The notes beneath the pieces were generated by a model. That model saw nothing but the letters and a program-made list of their open reading frames with translations, was not told the DNA's origin and made no database searches. Both the position numbers and the translations under genes were made by a program. Shown here one piece after another: positions 59,063 to 64,000 of a DNA stretch of 64,000 nt. The DNA is from DASQPA01 sp963756455 (GTDB taxonomy: Bacteria; Acidobacteriota; Thermoanaerobaculia; Multivoradales; UBA5704). The DNA is taken from assembly GCA_963756455.1 (NCBI GenBank), contig CAVWNC010000001.1:2026563-2090562 (forward strand). The letters are read 5' to 3'. How positions within the stretch are numbered: position 1 is the first letter of the stretch; every line of letters begins with the position of its first letter.

Positions 59063-60886
59063 TCAGGCCGCTATCTGGATGTCGGCCTGCTGCAGCAAAT
59101 GCTCGGCCGGGTCCACGGTGACACTCAGGATGAGCCGGGCCGTCTCCCCGTCCAGTTCCACCGTGCTTCTCGTCTCGCCGTTCCCGGCGCGGAACGCCCC
59201 GAGCTGGCAACGGCCGGCCCAGGCCGCCGCCACCCTGAGCTCGCGCGCCAGGAGACCGGCATCCACCGAGCCGGACGCCGGCAGGGTGAACGGGAGCTCG
59301 GGTGGGGTGTCGTTGAGGAAAGTAAGGAGGGATTCGAGGACGTGCCCGAGCGGTGAATCCGGAGCCGGTGGCACGGCCAGCGTGAGGGACTGGACGCGGG
59401 GGTGCCGCTCCGGGGTGAGCCGGATCTCGGCCTGCACGGCCCCGTGTTCGCCGCGCAGCCACCACCGGCAGTGCGCGGCCGAGTCGAATTCGGCGGCCCG
59501 GTCCGGATCGCCGGTGAACGCTCCGATCCGATGGCGGATCAGCTCGATCGTGGCCCGGCGGTCAGCGAAGGGCTCGTCCTGCGCGACGTTCTCCGAGAAC
59601 AACTGGCCGGCGGCAGCATCGTCCCAGGCCTGCAGGAGCTGGCTCGCCGCTTGCTGCGCGCGGAGCGTCTCCGGCCACGGGCCGGCCGGGTCGGGGGCGG
59701 GGCCGCGGACCAGCGGGCCGTTCCCGGCCGCCGGTGGCCGCTGCGCCAGCAACGCGTCCAGCATCTTCGTGCCGAGCGGATGCGCGGCCGCATAGGTGCT
59801 GTTGGCCAGCACGATCACGCCGATCCCGGTCTCCGGGTGCCAGCGCATGTGACTGCCGAAGCCGGGATACCCCCCGCTGTGCTGGATGATCAGGCCACCG
59901 GCCGGGTCCTCCTCGACGAACAACCCGAAGCCGTAGCTGGCCTGCCCGGCGTCCCCGATGAGCCGCGACGGCCCCCGCCGTGGCTGCGCCACGTGCGCGA
60001 GCTGCATCTCGCGCCGGGTCGCGCGGCGTAGCGGATGCGGCCCGGCCGCCTCATCCCCCGGGGGGAACGCGGCCGCGAAGCCAGTGACCCAGCGGGCCAG
60101 GTCGCGGACATTGCTGAATATCCCGCCCATCGGCGCGAAGGCCCCACTCGGGTCCGGCACCAGCTCCGCCCACCCGCCGCCGTTACGGCGATACCCCGCC
60201 GCCAGTTGGGCCTCGTGGAACTCTGCCGCCTCGAATCCGGTCTCGGACATCCCCAACGGAACCAGCAGCCGGTCCCGTACGAAATCCTGATAGCCGGTAC
60301 CCGCTGCCGCGGCGACCACCCGGCCGAGGATCGCGTAACCCAGGTTGGCGTACTCGAAGCGGGTGCCAGGGGCCCAGGCAAAGCTCACGCCGCCGCGCAG
60401 GAATTCCGCGAATTCCCCGGAGGGCAGGCCCTGCTGCCGGTCCCCCCACGGGTCGTCGGTCGGGAATCCGGCGGTCATGGTCAGCAGGTGCCGGATAGAG
60501 ATCCGCGGTGAGTCGCCGGTCGCCAGGCGCAGGCCGCGGAGCTCGGGGACGTACTTCTCGGCTGGATCGTCGAGCGCCAGGGCGCCGTCATCCCGCAGGG
60601 CCAGGATGGCCGAGGCGGTGAAGCTCTTGGTCATCGAGGCGATCCGGAAGACGGTCCCGGCATCCGGGACTGTGCCGCCGAGCCGCCGCTCGCCGAGGCC
60701 CCGGGCGTGCACCAGGGCGCCCCTGGCCACGATCCCGTAGGCCAGCCCGGGTTGGCCCGCGCGGAGGTGGAAGCCGTCCGCGATGGCGTCTACCGCCGCG
60801 ATGCCGCCCGGAGGCAGGCCGGTGGCCCGGTTCCCGTGTTCCGGGTCCGTGGCCTGCGGGCCGGTCGCGGGACGCTGGTCAGGCAC
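59063..60886 (-). CDS. Serine hydrolase of the class C beta-lactamase / DD-peptidase-like family
   Basis: About 607 residues. The three active-site motifs are present: SMTK (Ser-x-x-Lys) in FRIASMTKSFTASA, Tyr-x-Asn in FEYANLGYAILG, and His-x-Gly in IIQHSGGYPGFG. The Beta-lactamase family domain covers residues about 25-375; the remaining 230 residues form an extra domain that ends in a beta-rich stretch (TVELDGETARLILSVTVDP). There is no signal peptide, so a cytoplasmic esterase or peptidase role is as likely as lactam hydrolysis. I chose the GTG at 60,886 because AGGAGG lies 5-6 bases upstream; a GTG two codons earlier touches the site. This frame is intact, unlike several neighbours. Confidence 0.85.
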   Translation of the reverse strand: MPDQRPATGPQATDPEHGNRATGLPPGGIAAVDAIADGFHLRAGQPGLAYGIVARGALVHARGLGERRLGGTVPDAGTVFRIASMTKSFTASAILALRDDGALALDDPAEKYVPELRGLRLATGDSPRISIRHLLTMTAGFPTDDPWGDRQQGLPSGEFAEFLRGGVSFAWAPGTRFEYANLGYAILGRVVAAAAGTGYQDFVRDRLLVPLGMSETGFEAAEFHEAQLAAGYRRNGGGWAELVPDPSGAFAPMGGIFSNVRDLARWVTGFAAAFPPGDEAAGPHPLRRATRREMQLAHVAQPRRGPSRLIGDAGQASYGFGLFVEEDPAGGLIIQHSGGYPGFGSHMRWHPETGIGVIVLANSTYAAAHPLGTKMLDALLAQRPPAAGNGPLVRGPAPDPAGPWPETLRAQQAASQLLQAWDDAAAGQLFSENVAQDEPFADRRATIELIRHRIGAFTGDPDRAAEFDSAAHCRWWLRGEHGAVQAEIRLTPERHPRVQSLTLAVPPAPDSPLGHVLESLLTFLNDTPPELPFTLPASGSVDAGLLARELRVAAAWAGRCQLGAFRAGNGETRSTVELDGETARLILSVTVDPAEHLLQQADIQIAA

Positions 60887-60966
60887 GCGCACCTCCTGGT
60901 CGTCATGCGGGGCAGTGCCACCCTAGGGTGCGGCCCCGTGCCAGCTGGACCGGTGCCTGCCCGCGG

Positions 60967-61130
60967 GCTGCGATCGCGTCCGTGTTGCTGGGCGAACACC
61001 CGCCGCGGCTGCGATCCGTCCGTGTTGCTGGGCGAGACCCGCCCGGTGGGCTGCGATCCCCTCCGTGTCCCTGGGCAACTCCCGCCCCCGGCCGCGATCT
61101 TGTCCTGTGCTGCTGCTGGGCAACGATATT
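60967..61130. repeat. Four imperfect 41-42-bp direct repeats upstream of a small gene
   Basis: Units begin GCTGCGATC or GCCGCGATC at 60,967, 61,008, 61,050 and 61,091 and share a CGTGTTGCTGGGCGA core followed by CCCGCC. They fill most of the gap between the divergent hydrolase and the 123-residue gene and end 13 bases before its start. A regulatory array or simple slippage expansion are both possible. No promoter was evident. Confidence 0.75.
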
Positions 61131-61142
61131 TTGGAGAAATGG

Positions 61143-61514
61143 ATGAGAACCGGGGCACGACGGGTCGCCGATGCTCTGCGCGCGCGTGGGATCAACGGGC
61201 ACCTGGCGCGGGTCGGTGTGGATCAGTTCGGGGTCCGCGTGACGCTGCCCGACGGGCGCGAGGCGGAGTGGGATACCGACGGTGCCGCCGGGCTTGAAGC
61301 TCAAGTCATGCGGGACGGGATGCTGGTCGGTTACGTGCCCGAGATCGAGGGCTCGGAGGACTTCGATGAGCAGCAGGTCATCGACGCCATCACACGGACC
61401 GACTACGACCAGCCCATCGCCACCCAGTTGCCGGTCGCGCCGGAGCCAGGGCCGCCGCTTGCCCCCGAGGGAGGGCTCTTCCGGCGTTTCCTGGATGGCT
61501 TCCGGTACCAGTAG
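61143..61514 (+). CDS. Hypothetical protein, actinobacterial type
   Basis: A 123-residue acidic protein from an ATG with GGAGAAATGG upstream. The N-terminal half (ADALRARGINGHLARVGVDQFGVRVTLPDGREAEWD) looks like a small alpha/beta domain; the middle has VGYVPEIEGSEDFDEQQVIDAI and the end is Pro-rich, closing with GLFRRFLDGFRYQ. No signal peptide or membrane segment. I do not recognise the family. Confidence 0.65.
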   Translation: MRTGARRVADALRARGINGHLARVGVDQFGVRVTLPDGREAEWDTDGAAGLEAQVMRDGMLVGYVPEIEGSEDFDEQQVIDAITRTDYDQPIATQLPVAPEPGPPLAPEGGLFRRFLDGFRYQ

Positions 61515-61540
61515 CCGCCGGTACGTGGTCGGATAAGCGG

Positions 61541-62424
61541 ATGAAGATCCGGATGGGGATTGGGCTGGGCGGCGATGGCGGCCCGGACGGTTTCGCTGAT
61601 GCCGTTGACCGGCTTGAGGGCATCGGGGTTGAACTCGTTGTGGCTGCCCGAGATGGTTTCGGCCCGCTCGTAGAGCCCTTCATCGGGATGGCGTATGCCG
61701 CGTCCAGGACGTCCCGGCTGAAGGTCGGCTCGGGCCTGTCGGTGCTGCCTGGGCGGCATCCCGTGCTGGTCGCCAAGCAACTCGCGTCACTGGCCGGGCT
61801 GGCACCAGGACGGATACTTCCGGTTTCGGCCTACGTCCCGCCCGGGCCAGTGAACTGGCCATGTTCCCGGTGCCGCCCGGACAGCGCGGCGCGGTGTTCG
61901 ACGAGTCGCTGGCGTTGCTGCGGCTGCTGCTGCGGCAGGACAGTGTGTCCTTCCAGAGCGAGTTCTTCACGGTCGAGAACGCGAGCATCGGCCCACTGCC
62001 ACCGAAGCCACTCGACATCTGGCTGGGCGGCAGCGGTCCCGGCGCGTTGCGCCGCGTCGGCCGGCGGTGATGGGTGGCTGGCCAGCCTGCTCACTCCGGC
62101 GGAGGCCGCCGCGGGACGGCGGGCCATTCAGGAAGCCGCCGATCGAGGCCGGCCGCGAAGTGGAGCCCGACCACTTCGGGCTTAGCCTCGCGGTGGCGGC
62201 TGATGGCGTGCCCGCTGACCTCATCGAGGCGATCCGCCAGCGGCGGCCGGATGCCGACCCGGCCACGCTCGTGGCCGCGAACTGGGGCGAGTGCGCGCCG
62301 GCTCATCGAGGCGTACGTGGCCGCCGGCATCAGCAAGTTCGTCATCCGGCCTGCGGCGACACCCGCGCCGCTCGGCCCGTTCATAGAGCACTTCGCCCGG
62401 GAAATGCTGCCTCTCCAGACCTGA
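61541..62424 (+). pseudogene. LLM-class flavin/F420-dependent oxidoreductase with four frameshifts
   Basis: All parts of a luciferase-like monooxygenase of about 294 residues are present but spread over three frames. MKIRMGIGLGGDGGPDGFAD through LAPGRILPV is frame 1. One missing T near 61,826 moves the rest (FGLRPARASELAMFPVPPGQ to DIWLGGSGPGALRRVGR) to a second frame. Extra bases near 62,065 (before GDGWLASLLTPAEAAAGRR), 62,147 (before AGREVEPDHFGLSLAV) and 62,295 (before RRLIEAYVAAGISKFVIRP) shift it again. Substitutions are few, so most conserved residues survive. Four indels with good residue conservation fit uncorrected read errors at least as well as a true pseudogene. Confidence 0.75.
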
Positions 62425-62542
62425 GGTCCGGTGTCAAGACCCACTTTCCAGCTGTGGGCGAAAATAACCAGGAGTGCTCGCTTATCCACAGTCCGTAAAT
62501 TTCGGGCTGGCTGCTCCCGTCGCGCAACGCCAGCCTGGGTTC

Positions 62543-64000
62543 ATGGCAGACACAGAATCCGCGGACGGCTCCGCACCGCCCGCCCCTCAGCCCAGAGTCC
62601 GGATCAGTTCCCCGGCCGATGCCCTCGCCATCGTGCCCCATCTGCTCGGGTTCCATCCGGCCAACAGCCTCGTCGTGATCGGCGCGGGCCGCCCACGGGA
62701 CCGCATCGAGCTAGCGTTCCGCTACGACCTCCCGGACCCGCCGGATTCCGGCAAGGCCGCCGACATCGCGGCGCATTCGCTCGCCGTGCTGGACCGGCGG
62801 CGGCTCACCACGGTGATCGGGATCGGCTACGGGCCGGGACGGCTGGTCACCCCCGTCGCCGACGTGCTGGCCGCCGGGCTGCGCCAGGCTGGATTACGGC
62901 CCCGCGAAGCTGATGCGTGTGGAAGACGGCCGGACTGGTCCTACATTTGCCGCAACCCGGCGTGCTGCCCGGCCGAAGGCGTCCCGTTCGACGTGGGCAC
63001 CCATCCCGCCGCGGCCGCGATGATCGTGGCCGGAATGGCCGCCTACCCAGACCGCGGCGCCCTGGTCCGCACGGTCGCCCCGGTCAGTGGCCCGGCCGCG
63101 GATTCCATGGATCGGGCGACGCGGCGGGCCCGGCAGCGCGCCGCCGTTCTCCTTTCGGCGGCGGCCGGGCAGTCGCCGAATGACCGCACCCGGCTACTGG
63201 TCGCCGACGGGCGGCGCGCCGTGATCGAGGCGATCCAGACGTACCGCGGCGGCGGGCAGGTCAGTGACGACGATCAGGTCGCCTGGCTTTCCGTGGTCCT
63301 GGCCCGGTTGCCGGTGCGTGACGATGCCTGGGCCCGGATGGATCCGGAGCACCGGCAGGCGCATCTACGGCTGTGGGCGGACGTGGTCCGCCGCGCCTGC
63401 TCTCCGTACGTCCCCGCGCCCGCGTCCCTCTTAGCGTTCACCGCCTGGCAGGCCGGAGACGGAGCCCTGGCCAACATCGCCATCGACCGGGCGCTCGCGT
63501 CCGATCCCACGTACTCCATGGCCCTGCTGCTGCGCGACATCATGGACGCTGGCGTGCCGCCCTCCGCCGCGCGGATGCCGATGACGCCGGACCAGGTCGC
63601 GGCCAGTTACGCCAGTCTGGACGACGACCCCGCAGCCGGAAAGCCCGTGCCTACAGGACCCGGCCGTGCGGCCAGGTCAGGCCGCGGCGCCGGGTCAGCC
63701 CGCGCCGGGTCAGCCCGCGGCCGGGTCAGCCCGCAAGGCCAGGAAACGTCCCTCCCGGTAGCGCAAGGCGGCCGGCGGAAGATCGCCGAGCCTGCCGCTG
63801 AGCAGGACCCTGAGCGATGGGCCGGCTGCGCCGGGCCCGGGCCGGCTGTGCCCACGGGGCCGGCGGCGTTCCCGCGGGGCTGGCTGTCCGGGTGGGGCTG
63901 GCTGTCCGGGTGGGGCTGGCCGTCTGCGTGGGGCTGGCCGTCCGGGTGGGGCTGGCTGTTCCCACGGGGCTGGCCGTCCGGGTGGGGCTGGCCGTCTGCG
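62543..64000 (+). CDS. DUF4192 domain protein, running off the window
   Basis: An open frame of at least 486 residues starting MADTESADGSAPPAPQPRVR. DUF4192 is a family of unknown function largely confined to Actinomycetota. Its hallmarks are visible: ALAIVPHLLGFHPANSLVVI near the N-terminus, WSYICRNPACCPAEGVPFD near residue 135, and the LALASDPTYSMALLL-type end of the domain. Between residues about 123 and 133 the reading is wrong (ADACGRRPD where LMRVEDGRY is expected), explained by two compensating deletions totalling three bases. The C-terminal region is low complexity and ends in Trp-rich hexapeptides (GWLSGW, GWPSGW) produced by a tandem repeat, without a stop before base 64,000. Confidence 0.75.
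   Translation, partial: MADTESADGSAPPAPQPRVRISSPADALAIVPHLLGFHPANSLVVIGAGRPRDRIELAFRYDLPDPPDSGKAADIAAHSLAVLDRRRLTTVIGIGYGPGRLVTPVADVLAAGLRQAGLRPREADACGRRPDWSYICRNPACCPAEGVPFDVGTHPAAAAMIVAGMAAYPDRGALVRTVAPVSGPAADSMDRATRRARQRAAVLLSAAAGQSPNDRTRLLVADGRRAVIEAIQTYRGGGQVSDDDQVAWLSVVLARLPVRDDAWARMDPEHRQAHLRLWADVVRRACSPYVPAPASLLAFTAWQAGDGALANIAIDRALASDPTYSMALLLRDIMDAGVPPSAARMPMTPDQVAASYASLDDDPAAGKPVPTGPGRAARSGRGAGSARAGSARGRVSPQGQETSLPVAQGGRRKIAEPAAEQDPERWAGCAGPGPAVPTGPAAFPRGWLSGWGWLSGWGWPSAWGWPSGWGWLFPRGWPSGWGWPSA
63877..64000. repeat. 18-bp tandem repeat, seven units to the window edge
   Basis: Units of GGGCTGGCTGTCCGGGTG and close variants (one reads GGGCTGGCTGTTCCCACG) run head to tail from 63,877 and continue past the end. 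In the DUF4192 frame each unit gives GW(L/P)SGW; on the other strand it gives a Thr/Ser/Pro-rich TASPTR pattern. Confidence 0.85.

Noticed and set aside
63726..63965. Minus-strand Thr/Ser/Pro-rich gene at the right edge
   Set aside because: It consists of the complementary reading of the 18-bp repeat and has no supported start or domain; DUF4192 on the plus strand is open through it.
1..64000. tRNA, rRNA, riboswitch or phage attachment features
   Set aside because: None was recognised on reading both strands, though a covariance search was not possible.

Overview
The window is very GC-rich (about 70%). It holds two stretches that do not look as if they belong to the same genome. Bases 1 to about 58,024 fit an Acidobacteriota genome, most likely the Thermoanaerobaculia lineage. 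This is inferred from an ADOP-type MacB/FtsX permease, a tricorn-protease homologue, a YpdA-type bacillithiol disulfide reductase, a secreted beta-propeller protein with a tail I associate with that lineage, and a genomic repeat that reads HPERSEGS when translated. From about 58,024 to the end the genes look actinobacterial (a DUF4192 protein, AlkB, an LLM-type oxidoreductase) and carry many small indels. The change falls in the middle of an ABC-transporter ATPase gene, just before its LSGGQ signature, so an assembly chimera is the simplest reading.

The centrepiece (324-40,568) is a hybrid NRPS/PKS assembly line of four giant plus-strand genes. In order it reads: fatty acyl-AMP ligase remnant-ACP; C-A(Ala?)-PCP; C-A(Val?)-PCP; C-A-PCP; KS-AT-KR(dead)-ACP; C-A-PCP-E; C-A-PCP; C-A-PCP; C-A-PCP; KS-AT-KR(dead)-ACP. 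By collinearity the product is an acylated chain of seven amino acids with two unreduced malonyl extensions, one internal and one at the end, and one D-residue made by a dedicated E domain. The last three proteins overlap by 1-4 bases at their stop/start codons, so they are translationally coupled. No thioesterase, reductase, phosphopantetheinyl transferase or pathway regulator is visible. The last protein keeps the C-terminal tail seen on the internal proteins, which hints at a further partner encoded elsewhere.

The first NRPS gene is separated from the other three by 4.7 kb (11,505-16,210). This stretch carries a DUF4388 gene, a 21-bp tandem repeat array, a VapBC toxin-antitoxin pair, a 118-bp terminal-inverted-repeat element that truncates a small gene, and a minus-strand ADOP permease.

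Bases 40,569-58,024 are mainly housekeeping: a two-domain VOC protein, a secreted DUF4440 protein, a tricorn homologue and a DHH phosphoesterase on the minus strand; then lgt-thiD-ypdA on the plus strand (thiD has a frameshift in a G8C7 tract), a cNMP/PilZ protein, queE, a cupin, an XRE regulator, a glycine-rich RRM protein, an RlmL-like methyltransferase, a secreted propeller protein, an alpha/beta hydrolase and the broken ABC ATPase.

Bases 58,025-64,000 hold a small unknown protein, an alkB pseudogene, a class-C beta-lactamase-like hydrolase, a 41-bp repeat cluster, a hypothetical protein, a multiply frameshifted LLM oxidoreductase, and a DUF4192 protein running off the end in an 18-bp tandem repeat.
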